DNA of 64,000 nt from Phycicoccus sp. Soil802. Its GTDB lineage: Bacteria > Actinomycetota > Actinomycetes > Actinomycetales > Dermatophilaceae. Positions 48,666 through 57,000 of the stretch are shown in pieces. The stretch covers positions 62,001-126,000 of the forward strand of contig NZ_LMSS01000004.1 in NCBI RefSeq assembly GCF_001429605.1, read 5' to 3'. Position numbers and translations under genes: made by a program. Each line of letters begins with the position of its first letter. Within the stretch, counting starts at the first letter, position 1. The notes under the pieces were generated by a model. The model ran no database searches. It saw only the letters and a list, made by a program, of their open reading frames with translations, and was not told where the DNA came from.

Positions 48666-49094
48666 ATGTCGCCCGTCGTCTCCGCGGAGATCGTCGCCGG
48701 CGCCCTCATCCTGCTTGCGCTCCTGGCGCTGACGTACATCTTCGTGCGCCGGCGCCTGCTCGCCTCCGGAGCACCGCTCATGCTGTGTGCCCTCCAGCCC
48801 CACGGTCGGTCCCAGTACCGCCTGGGGCTGCTGCGGTTCTCGGGCAGCGCGCTGGAGTGGTTCACCCTGATCGGGCCCTCGCCCCGCCCTGCCCGCACCT
48901 GGGAGCGCCCCCGCCTCGAGCTGGGTCCGCCGGGGCTGCCCCACGCGGCCATCGCCGGTCTCCCCGAAGCGGTGACCGTCGACTGCCACTACGGCAGCGA
49001 CACCTTCTCGCTCGCCCTGGCGCCCTCGGCCTACACCGCGATGCGCAGCTGGCTGGAGAGCTCGCCCCCGGGCTTCAACGTCAACGTCGCGTAG
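48666..49094 (+). CDS. DUF2550 family membrane protein
   Basis: The 142-residue protein has one N-terminal membrane helix (IVAGALILLALLALTYIFVR) followed by a cytoplasmic domain with RYRLGLLRFSG-like and LEWFTLIG segments and SYTAMRSW-type ending. It fits DUF2550, a family regularly found after atpC in actinobacteria and of unknown function. I use the ATG at 48666, with AAAGGGG 5 bases upstream; a GTG at 48660 is possible. Its stop codon directly abuts the stop of the convergent adenosyltransferase gene. Confidence 0.82.
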   Translation: MSPVVSAEIVAGALILLALLALTYIFVRRRLLASGAPLMLCALQPHGRSQYRLGLLRFSGSALEWFTLIGPSPRPARTWERPRLELGPPGLPHAAIAGLPEAVTVDCHYGSDTFSLALAPSAYTAMRSWLESSPPGFNVNVA

Positions 49095-49724
49095 CTAGCT
49101 GCTGCGGCCGGGAGGTCCTTCGGCGCGCCCGCCCCCGGGCTGCCAGAGGACGTCGCCACCGATCGGCAGGTTGGCCACGCGGGCCAGCACGAACAGCAGG
49201 TCCGAGAGCCGGTTGAGGTACTTCGCGGTGAGCAGGTTGACGCCGCCCTGGCCCTTGGCGGAGCCGGGCTGGTCGCCGTAGGCCTCGATGGCCGACCAGG
49301 CCTGCCGCTCGGCGCGGCGGACGACCGTGGTGGCCACGTGCAGGTGGGCCGACCCGACGGTCCCGCCGGGGAGGATGAACGAGCGCAGCTTCTCGACCCG
49401 TGCCAGGTAGCGGTCGCAGTCGGCCTCGAGCTCGTCGATCCAGGCCGCCTCGACCCGCAGCGGCGGGTAGTCGTAGCTCTCCTGCAGCGGCGTGCACAGG
49501 TCTGCGCCGACGTCGAACAGGTCGTTCTGCACGCGCAGCAGGGTGGTCCGCAGGTCGTCCGGCAGGTCACCCGCCGCCAGGGCCACGCCGATCGCGGCGT
49601 TGGCCTCGTTGACGTCGGCGTACGCGAGCAGCCGGACGTCGGTCTTGCTGGTGCGGCTCATGTCCCCGAGGTGGGTCTGGCCGTCGTCACCCGTGCGGGT
49701 GTAGATGCGCGTGAGGTTGACCAT
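49095..49724 (-). CDS. Cob(I)yrinic acid a,c-diamide adenosyltransferase (PduO/MMAB type)
   Basis: This transfers adenosine from ATP to cob(I)alamin, giving coenzyme B12. The 209-residue protein has the PduO-type ATP-binding N-terminus TRIYTRTGDDGQTHLGD and the helical core with VQNDLFDVGADLCTP, FILPGGTVGSAHLHVATTVVRRAER and YLNRLSDLLFVLAR. It probably serves the B12-dependent mutase encoded at 51625. A TACCCT box sits 6 bases before its ATG. The 3' end touches DUF2550 with no spacer and no hairpin between them. Confidence 0.92.
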   Translation of the reverse strand: MVNLTRIYTRTGDDGQTHLGDMSRTSKTDVRLLAYADVNEANAAIGVALAAGDLPDDLRTTLLRVQNDLFDVGADLCTPLQESYDYPPLRVEAAWIDELEADCDRYLARVEKLRSFILPGGTVGSAHLHVATTVVRRAERQAWSAIEAYGDQPGSAKGQGGVNLLTAKYLNRLSDLLFVLARVANLPIGGDVLWQPGGGRAEGPPGRSS

Positions 49725-49730
49725 GCCACG

Positions 49731-49736
49731 AGGGTA
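49731..49736 (-). promoter_or_regulatory. -10 element of the adenosyltransferase gene, probable leaderless start
   Basis: On the minus strand TACCCT is followed by 6 bases (CGTGGC) and the ATG at 49724. It overlaps a GTATGCC heptamer. Confidence 0.5.
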
Positions 49737-49792
49737 TGCCGCGGGGTGCGCGGGCGTGCCGGTGGTGTGTCAGGGGTCTCCGCGAGCCTCGA

Positions 49793-49798
49793 TAGGGT
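49793..49798 (+). promoter_or_regulatory. -10 element of murA, probable leaderless start
   Basis: TAGGGT is followed by 6 bases (GGTGCG) and the murA GTG. Confidence 0.5.
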
Positions 49799-49804
49799 GG
49801 TGCG

Positions 49805-51088
49805 GTGGCTGAACGTTTCCGGGTCGTCGGAGGGACCGCGCTGCACGGTGAGGTCGCCGTGTGGGGCGCCAAGAACAGCGCCCTCAAGCTCATGGCGGCG
49901 GCCCTGCTCGCGGTGGGCCGCACCCGGCTGACCAACGTGCCGGCCATCCTCGACGTGACGATCATGGCCGAGCTGCTGCGCCGGCTCGGCTGCACCGTCG
50001 ACTACGACGCCCCGAGCGGGGTCGTGGAGATCGACGTGCCGGAGCAGATCGGCCACCGGGCCGACTACGACCTGGTCCGGGCCCTGCGCGCGTCCACGGC
50101 GGTGCTCGGTCCGCTCGTCGCCCGGTGCGGCGCCGCCGACGTGGCCGTCCCGGGCGGTGACGCGATCGGCTCACGGGGGCTCGACCTGCACGCAGCAGGC
50201 CTGGAGGCCCTAGGGGCCCGGGTGCACGTCACCCACGGGTTCCTCGTCGCCGAGGCCCCGAGAGGGCTCGACGGTGCCGAGATCCGACTCGAGTTCCCGA
50301 GCGTCGGGGCGACCGAGAACGTCCTGACCGCCGCGGTCCTGGCCCGGGGCGTCACCCGGCTGGAGAACGCCGCCCGCGAGCCCGAGATCGTCGACATCGC
50401 GGAGATGCTCATCTCGATGGGCGCGCGGATCACCGGTGCGGGCTCGTCCGTGGTCGAGATCGAGGGCGTCGACCGGCTGGCCCCCACCGAGCACGCCGTG
50501 GTCCCCGACCGGATCGCCGCGGGCACCTGGGCGTTCGCAGCGTCCGCCACCCGGGGTGACGTCGAGGTGGTGGGAGCCCGCCCGGAGCACCTCACCAGCG
50601 CGCTCGAGCTGGTGCGGGCCAGCGGTGCCACCGTGACGACGACCGAGCGCGGCTTCCGGGTCGACTCCGGTGGCCGCCGCCCCAAGGCCTTCGACGTCGC
50701 CACGCTGCCCTACCCGGGTTTCCCGACCGACCTGCAGCCGTTCGCCCTCGCGTGCAACGCCGTCGCCGACGGCTCGGCGATGATCACCGAGAACCTCTTC
50801 GAGGCCCGGTTCCGCACCGTCCAGGAGCTGAACCGGCTCGGGGCGGAGACCAGGATCGACGGTCACCACGTGATGGTCCACGGGGTGGAGACGCTCTCCG
50901 GGGCCCCGGTCGAGGCGAGCGACATCCGCGCCGGTGCCGCCCTGGTGATCGCCGGGCTGGTGGCCGACGGGATCACCACCGTCAGCGGGGCCCAGCACAT
51001 CGACCGTGGCTACGCAGGGTTCGCCGAGAGCATGCAGGGACTGGGTGCCGACGTCACCCGCGAGCCCGACGACGCCCCGTTCCTCTGA
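49805..51088 (+). CDS. murA: UDP-N-acetylglucosamine 1-carboxyvinyltransferase MurA, Cys-to-Asp form
   Basis: This catalyses the first committed step of peptidoglycan synthesis, adding enolpyruvate to UDP-GlcNAc. The 427-residue protein has [16 protein letters not shown] (catalytic Lys), [10 protein letters not shown], and the active-site loop [14 protein letters not shown]. There residue 119 is Asp where E. coli has Cys115, the change that makes mycobacterial MurA insensitive to fosfomycin. The [10 protein letters not shown] and NLFEARF motifs are intact, so the enzyme should be active. The start is GTG with a leaderless-type -10 before it. Confidence 0.95.
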   Translation: MAERFRVVGGTALHGEVAVWGAKNSALKLMAAALLAVGRTRLTNVPAILDVTIMAELLRRLGCTVDYDAPSGVVEIDVPEQIGHRADYDLVRALRASTAVLGPLVARCGAADVAVPGGDAIGSRGLDLHAAGLEALGARVHVTHGFLVAEAPRGLDGAEIRLEFPSVGATENVLTAAVLARGVTRLENAAREPEIVDIAEMLISMGARITGAGSSVVEIEGVDRLAPTEHAVVPDRIAAGTWAFAASATRGDVEVVGARPEHLTSALELVRASGATVTTTERGFRVDSGGRRPKAFDVATLPYPGFPTDLQPFALACNAVADGSAMITENLFEARFRTVQELNRLGAETRIDGHHVMVHGVETLSGAPVEASDIRAGAALVIAGLVADGITTVSGAQHIDRGYAGFAESMQGLGADVTREPDDAPFL

Positions 51089-51174
51089 GCCGGACCGCCG
51101 GCCGGCCCCAACCCCCGCGCAGACCTTTATCAGATCTTGATCTGGACGCCGACAACCGAAACCCCCATCCCGTG

Positions 51175-51205
51175 CGTCCGTGTGAGTGAATGTCTGTCAC
51201 GGACG
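51175..51205 (+). promoter_or_regulatory. Inverted repeat just upstream of the STAS gene ribosome site
   Basis: CGTCCGTG (51175-51182) and CACGGACG (51198-51205) form a perfect 8-bp stem with a 15-base loop that ends one base before the GAGGGGG ribosome site. It could be a protein operator or an RNA structure. An ATG at 51190 lies in the loop. Confidence 0.45.
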
Positions 51206-51216
51206 AGGGGGTTCGC

Positions 51217-51582
51217 ATGTCGATCAGCACCATCGGGGCTCTGCCCGTGCAAGTGCTTGCCACGCACACGGGGCAGGAGGTCGCGATCATCGGCCGGATC
51301 GACGTGCACACCGTCCCGGATGTGCGGCTCCTCCTCCACGAGATCATCGACACCGGCTGTGGTGACGTGCACATGCGGCTCGCCGGGGCCGAGATCGGCG
51401 ACGCCACGGGGCTCGGGGTCCTGGTCGAGGCCTACAACCGGGCCCGGCGCGCGGGCCGCCGACTGGCCGTCATCGAGATGACGGAGCGCACCGGGCGGCT
51501 GTTGCGTGCATCACGCCTCGACCGCGCGCTGGTGCTCCGGGAGGACACCGCGGCGTCGACTGTGGCGGCTGTCACCGCCTGA
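51217..51582 (+). CDS. STAS-domain protein, anti-sigma-factor antagonist-like
   Basis: The 121-residue protein is a single STAS fold (VQVLATHTGQEVAIIGRIDV, VHMRLAGAEIGDATGLGVLV, RAGRRLAVIEMTERTGRLL). The usual phosphorylatable Ser of the SpoIIAA D-S-T-G-L motif is replaced by GDATGLG. Only the Thr is left, so switching by an anti-sigma kinase is uncertain. GAGGGGG lies 5 bases before the ATG at 51217; an ATG at 51190 would add nine residues. No anti-sigma or sigma gene is adjacent. Confidence 0.82.
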   Translation: MSISTIGALPVQVLATHTGQEVAIIGRIDVHTVPDVRLLLHEIIDTGCGDVHMRLAGAEIGDATGLGVLVEAYNRARRAGRRLAVIEMTERTGRLLRASRLDRALVLREDTAASTVAAVTA

Positions 51583-51611
51583 ACGCCTGCCTGACCCTGC
51601 TCCTGCGCAGG

Positions 51612-51617
51612 TACCTT
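51612..51617 (+). promoter_or_regulatory. -10 element of the MeaA-type mutase gene, probable leaderless start
   Basis: TACCTT is followed by exactly 7 bases (CGGCCCT) and the ATG at 51625, with no ribosome site. Confidence 0.5.
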
Positions 51618-51624
51618 CGGCCCT

Positions 51625-53793
51625 ATGGCCGAGCACACCGACGTCCAGGCGCCTGACCTCGCCACGCCCGCCGCCACGGAAGCCGTCGCGGAGCCGGTCG
51701 TGGACGCCGTCCCGGCGCCCGTCACGGAGGCGGCCGCACCGGCGCCCGTCACGGAGGCGGCCGCGCCCGCGCGCCCGGAGCGCGACCGCCCGTGGGTGAT
51801 GCGCACGTATGCCGGTCACTCCAGTGCCGCGGCGAGCAACGAGCTCTACCGCCGCAACCTCGCCAAGGGACAGACCGGGCTCTCGGTCGCCTTCGACCTG
51901 CCGACCCAGACCGGCTACGACCCGGACCACCCGCTCGCGCGGGGCGAGGTCGGCAAGGTGGGGGTGCCGATCTCGCACCTCGGCGACATGCGTGCGCTGT
52001 TCGACCAGATCCCGCTCGACCAGATGAACACCTCGATGACCATCAACGCCACGGCGATGTGGCTGCTGGCGATGTACCAGGTCGTCGCAGAGGAGCAGGC
52101 CACCGCGGCCGGCGCCGATCCCGCCGAGGCCGTCCGGGCGCTGGCCGGGACGACCCAGAACGACATCATCAAGGAGTACCTGTCGCGCGGGACCTACGTC
52201 TTCGCACCGGGGCCGTCGCTGCGGCTCATCACCGACATGGTCGCCTACACCGTCTCGGACATACCCAAGTGGAACCCCACCAACATCTGCAGCTACCACC
52301 TGCAGGAAGCCGGGGCCACCCCGGTCCAGGAGATCGCCTACTCGATCTGCACGGCGATCGCCGTCCTCGACGCCGTCCGCGACTCCGGGCAGGTGCCACC
52401 CGAGCGGTTCGGTGAGGTGGTCGCCCGGATCTCGTTCTTCGTCAACGCCGGCGTGCGGTTCGTCGAGGAGATGTGCAAGATGCGCGCCTTCGTCCAGCTG
52501 TGGGACGACCTGACCCGGGAGCGCTACGGCGTCACCGACGCCAAGCAGCGTCGGTTCCGGTACGGCGTGCAGGTCAACTCGCTCGGGCTGACCGAGGCCC
52601 AGCCCGAGAACAACGTGCAGCGGATCGTGCTCGAGATGCTCGCGGTGACGCTGTCCAAGGACGCCCGCGCCCGCGCCGTCCAGCTGCCCGCCTGGAACGA
52701 GGCGCTCGGGCTCCCGCGTCCGTGGGACCAGCAGTGGTCGCTGCGGATGCAGCAGGTGCTCGCCTTCGAGTCCGACCTGCTCGAGTACGACGACCTGTTC
52801 ACGGGGTCGAGGGTCGTGGAGGCCAAGGTGGCCGAGCTCGTCGCCGGCGCGCAGGCCGAGATCGCCCGGGTGCAGGAGATGGGCGGTGCCGTGCCCGCCG
52901 TGGAGAGCGGCTACATGAAGTCCGCGCTGGTGGCGTCGCACTCGTTGCGGCGCCAGCGGATCGAGTCCGGCGAGGACGTCGTCGTCGGCGTGAACCGGTT
53001 CGAGACCACCGAGCCCAACCCGCTCACCGCCGACCTCGATGCCGCCATCCAGACCGTCGACCACGACGTCGAGGCCAAGGCCGCCGCAGCCGTGCGCGCG
53101 TGGCGCGACCGACGCGACGCCGACCCCGAGGGCCGCGAGCGGGCAGCAGCAGCGCTCGCCGCCCTGACGGCTGACGCGCGCAGCGGCACCAACCTCATGC
53201 CGGCCTCCCTCGAGGCCGCCCGGGCCGGGGTCACGACGGGGGAGTGGGCCCAGGCCCTGCGCGAGGAGTTCGGGGAGTTCCGGGCGCCGACCGGCGTCTC
53301 CGGGTCGGTCGGTGTCGCCAGTGGCGGCAGCGACGAGCTCCAGGCCGTGCGGGCGGAGGTCCGTCGCACGGAGGAGGAGCTGGGGGAGCGACTGCGCGTG
53401 CTGGTCGCCAAGCCGGGTCTCGACGGGCACAGCAACGGTGCCGAGCAGGTCGCCGTCCGCGCTCGCGACGCCGGCTTCGAGGTCGTCTACCAGGGGATCC
53501 GGCTGACCCCGGAGCAGATCGTGGCCGCCGCGGTGGCCGAGGACGTCCACCTGGTCGGGATCTCGATCCTCTCCGGCTCCCACATGGAGCTGGTGCCCGA
53601 GATCCTCGCGGGGCTGCGCGACGCCGGTGCTGGTGACGTCCCCGTCATCGTCGGCGGGATCATCCCGGACACCGATGCCCGCGCCCTGCGCGAGCGCGGC
53701 GTGGCCGCGGTCTTCACCCCGAAGGACTTCGGGCTCAACGACATCATGGGCCGGTTCGTCTCGATCATCAGGGCGTCGCGCGGGCTGGCCTGA
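51625..53793 (+). CDS. B12-dependent acyl-CoA mutase of the MeaA type (probable ethylmalonyl-CoA mutase)
   Basis: The 722-residue protein opens with an Ala/Pro/Glu-rich extension to about residue 50. The TIM-barrel mutase domain follows (RPWVMRTYAGHSSAA, TGLSVAFDLPTQTGYD, QMNTSMTINATAMWLLA, KWNPTNICSYHLQEAG). A C-terminal cobalamin domain from about residue 585 has the base-off motif in GLDGHSNGAEQ (His602), SGSHMEL and VGGIIPD. The pattern matches MeaA/Ecm, which acts on ethylmalonyl-CoA in acetyl-CoA assimilation, rather than methylmalonyl-CoA mutase. A crotonyl-CoA carboxylase/reductase gene would support this but is not in the window. An adenosyltransferase gene lies 1.9 kb upstream. Confidence 0.88.
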   Translation: MAEHTDVQAPDLATPAATEAVAEPVVDAVPAPVTEAAAPAPVTEAAAPARPERDRPWVMRTYAGHSSAAASNELYRRNLAKGQTGLSVAFDLPTQTGYDPDHPLARGEVGKVGVPISHLGDMRALFDQIPLDQMNTSMTINATAMWLLAMYQVVAEEQATAAGADPAEAVRALAGTTQNDIIKEYLSRGTYVFAPGPSLRLITDMVAYTVSDIPKWNPTNICSYHLQEAGATPVQEIAYSICTAIAVLDAVRDSGQVPPERFGEVVARISFFVNAGVRFVEEMCKMRAFVQLWDDLTRERYGVTDAKQRRFRYGVQVNSLGLTEAQPENNVQRIVLEMLAVTLSKDARARAVQLPAWNEALGLPRPWDQQWSLRMQQVLAFESDLLEYDDLFTGSRVVEAKVAELVAGAQAEIARVQEMGGAVPAVESGYMKSALVASHSLRRQRIESGEDVVVGVNRFETTEPNPLTADLDAAIQTVDHDVEAKAAAAVRAWRDRRDADPEGRERAAAALAALTADARSGTNLMPASLEAARAGVTTGEWAQALREEFGEFRAPTGVSGSVGVASGGSDELQAVRAEVRRTEEELGERLRVLVAKPGLDGHSNGAEQVAVRARDAGFEVVYQGIRLTPEQIVAAAVAEDVHLVGISILSGSHMELVPEILAGLRDAGAGDVPVIVGGIIPDTDARALRERGVAAVFTPKDFGLNDIMGRFVSIIRASRGLA
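51714..51767 (+). repeat. 27-bp tandem duplication in the MeaA N-terminal extension
   Basis: Two adjacent 27-base units (51714-51740, 51741-51767) differ at one position and encode two copies of APVTEAAAP in the disordered N-terminal extension. Confidence 0.9.
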
Positions 53794-53837
53794 GACCGGA
53801 CGGACTCCGGCGCCGGCCTCACCTTGGCTGGGTCGAG

Positions 53838-53855
53838 CCCGCCCGGACGGGCGGG
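53838..53855 (+). terminator. Hairpin after the MeaA gene
   Basis: CCCGCCC pairs with GGGCGGG around GGAC, 45 bases after the mutase stop. It separates this gene from the subtilase leader. Confidence 0.5.
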
Positions 53856-53930
53856 GAGATCCCCCGTCAGGGGCGGCAGAGCCATTTCGGGGGCAAACAC
53901 CGGAAACCTAGGCAAATTTCTGGTTCTGGT

Positions 53931-54060
53931 CTCGGCGAATCCCTGTCCATCCCGGCCCGGGATGGCTTACCTTCAGCGACGGCGTGGTGAACCGGTGGGG
54001 GAGTGTTTCCTCCGCGAGCCTCGGGCGATCCCCGAGGCGAGTGGTTGTGCGGCCACGTGC
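53931..54060 (+). ncRNA. Candidate structured leader RNA of the subtilase gene, possibly c-di-AMP (ydaO/yuaA)-like
   Basis: The 217 bases before the subtilase gene hold several linked stems. GCGAATCC is followed by CCATCCC-GGCCC-GGGATGG (53947-53965) and GGCTTACC (53964-53971). GGCTTACC can pair with GGTGAACC (53986-53993). GCCTCGGG/CCCGAGGC (54018-54038) and GTGG/CCAC (54041-54056) lie just before the GAAGGAG ribosome site. GCGAATCC, GGCTTACC and GGTGAACC resemble conserved pieces of the ydaO/yuaA class, which often precedes actinobacterial wall-hydrolase and secreted protein genes. I cannot match the full order of elements, so the class is tentative; the presence of a structured leader is better supported. 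Confidence 0.5.
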
Positions 54061-54072
54061 GAAGGAGACCTC

Positions 54073-57000
54073 GTGTCGATGGAATCTCGGGGAAGGCGTC
54101 GTCGGGGCTACACAGCCGTCGTCGGAGTCAGCGCCCTGTCGATCGTGGCGGCAGCTGCAATGAGTGCAGCGCCCGCCATCGCGAGCACCACGCCGAGCCC
54201 GGTCAAGCACCGCGGCAAGGCCTTCACCGCCCCCGAGGGTCTGACCGGTGGTGGATCCTTCCGGCTGGGCACCCAGCGCTCGCAGGCGGAGAAGGTCGAT
54301 CGGTCGCTCGAGGGTGTCAAGGGCGCCGTTGACGTGATGATCGAGCTCGACGCCGTTCCCGCGTCGACCGCCTACACCCGGGCCAAGGCCCGCGGCGGTG
54401 CGGCAGCGACGCTCGCGTCCCGCAACCAGACGGCCACGATCAAGCGCGCCCAGGCGGCCGTCGAGGCCCGGTTCGGCGCCTCGGCGACCAGGGCCCAGAC
54501 CCTCTACCGCGCCCACGCCCTCTACTCGGGTGTCGCCGTCCGCACCGACGCGAGCAAGCTTCAGGCACTGGCAGCGATCCCGGGCGTCAAGGCGGTCCAC
54601 CGGATCACGCCCAAGTCCCCGTCCAACTCCTCCTCGGTGCCGCTGATCGGCGCCCCCGCCGTCTGGAAGGCCAAGGGCGAGACCGGCCAGGGCGTCCGGG
54701 TCGGCGTGATCGACACGGGGATCGACTACACCCACGCCGACTTCGGCGGCCCCGGCACGACCGCGGCATACAACACCGCCAAGGCCTCCAACACGTTCAC
54801 CCCCACCGCCAAGGTGGTCGGTGGCTACGACTTCGCGGGTGACGCGTACAACCCCAGCGAGGGCGTCACGAAGCCGGTGCCGGACCCGAACCCGCTCGAC
54901 TGCGAGGGCCACGGCTCCCACGTCGCCGGCACCACCGCGGGCCTCGGTGTCACCAAGGCCGGTGCCACCTACACCGGCGGCTACAACGTGACCATCAACC
55001 CCGCGAACATGGCCATCGGGCCCGGTGTCGCGCCGGGCGCCAAGCTCTACGCCCTCAAGGTGTTCGGCTGCGAGGGTGACACCAGCGTCGTCGGCCAGGC
55101 ACTCGACTGGGCCGCCGACCCCAACGGTGACGGCAACCTCTCCGACCGCCTCGACGTGGTCAACATGTCGCTCGGCTCCAGCTACGGCTCCCCGGACGAC
55201 CCGGACTCGGTGGCCTCCAACAACCTCGCCGCCCTCGGCACCGTCGTCGTCGCCTCCATGGGCAACAGCGGCGACGTCTACGAGGTCGGTGGCGCTCCCG
55301 GCAACGCCACCCGCGTGCTGGCCGTGGCCGCCTCCGACGACCGTGACTCGGTCGTCGACGGCCTCAAGGTCGACAGCCCCACCGGCATCGAGCCGGCCAA
55401 CACGGTCGACAAGACGCAGGACAACATCTTCGCCGCGCTGAAGTCGGTGGCCTACGACTGGGCGACCAAGCCCGGCCTGACCGACACCGACGTCGTCACG
55501 ATCGGTGACTGGAGCCAGGCAGCCAGCCCGACCAACAACACCGACGCGTGCTCGACCCTGTCGGTGGGCGACGCGGCCAAGGTGGCCGGCAAGATCGTGA
55601 TGACCAAGTGGTTCGACGGCACGGGACGTCGCTGTGGCTCGGCCGCTCGCGCCCAGCTCGCCGAGGACGCCGGCGCCATCGGCGTCATCTACGGCAGCGA
55701 CGTGAACTCGTTCTCGGCCGGCGTCACCGGTGACGCGGACATCCCCGCGATGCTGACCGTCAACCAGGCCACCGTCGCCATCAAGGCCCAGCTGGACAAC
55801 AGCGTGCCGGTGAAGGTCACCATGACCAACGCCCTGCGCAACAGCGTGACCGTCGTCAACTCCGGTGCGATCGACCAGGTCGCCGGCTTCTCCTCGCGGG
55901 GTGTCGGCATCGCCAACAACGTCAAGCCTGACGTCGCGGCCCCCGGTGTGACCACCTTCTCCGTCGCCGTCGGCACGGGCAGCGAGGGCATCGCCGAGAG
56001 CGGCACCTCGATGGCCTCGCCGCACGTTGCCGGTGAAGCCGCCCTCGTGCGTGGCGCCCACCCCAACTGGACCTCCGAGGAGGTCAAGGCCGCCATCATG
56101 AACACGGCGACCCAGGACGTCTTCGTCGGTGCGAGCCACACGGGTGACGTCTACGGTCCGGAGCGGGTCGGCTCGGGTCGCGTCAAGGCCGACGCGGCTG
56201 TCGACACGACCACGCTGGCCTACGTCAAGGACACCCCGGGTGCCGTCAGCGTCTCGTTCGGTCCGGTGGCCGTCACGGCGGCGACCACAACCCTGACCAA
56301 GACGGTCAAGGTCGTCAACAAGCGCCCGACCGGCACGTCTTCGTACACGATCGCCTACAAGGCGGCCCACCCGACCCCGGGTGTGACGTACTCGTTCACC
56401 CCCAGCCAGATCAGCCTCCCGGCTGGTGGCTCGGCGGACGTCAAGGTCACGGCGACCATCACGCGTTCGTCGCTCCGGGCGGTCACCGACCCGACCACGC
56501 CGACCGACCCGCTCGGACTCGAGATCCAGACGAACCACCGCGCTGACGCCAGCGGCCGCATGGTCCTGACGCCGGCCGGCACCACCCCGGGCTCCAAGCT
56601 CCGGGTGCCGGTGTGGTCGGCTCCGCGTCCGGCCTCGGTGATGAAGGCGGCCGCCACGGCCACCGTCACGGGTGGGACGGTCAAGACCGGCTCGCTCGCG
56701 CTGTCCGGCACGGGTGTCTCGCAGGGCAGTGGCAACACCGGCTACGAGTCGTCGGTGTCCACGTTCCAGCTGCAGGGCAACAGCCCGAAGATCCCGAGCT
56801 GCTCGTCCACCCTGGTGGTCAAGTGCATCGCGTTCGCCGACGACCGTTCTGCCGACCTGCGTTTCGTCGGCACCGGCTCGGACGCACCGAAGTACGCGGC
56901 CGCGGACCTGGACCACTCGTTCATCAGCTTCGGGGTCACCAGCTTCGGACCCTGGCGCACGCCGGCGTCCTACACCGAGTTCGACGTCTGGCTCGAGACG

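Noticed and set aside
53881-54060. Cobalamin or c-di-GMP riboswitch before the subtilase gene
   Set aside because: GGGCAAAC and CGGTG-like pieces caught the eye, but the B12-box and the GEMM tetraloop-receptor arrangement are missing. The neighbouring B12 genes lie on other transcripts.
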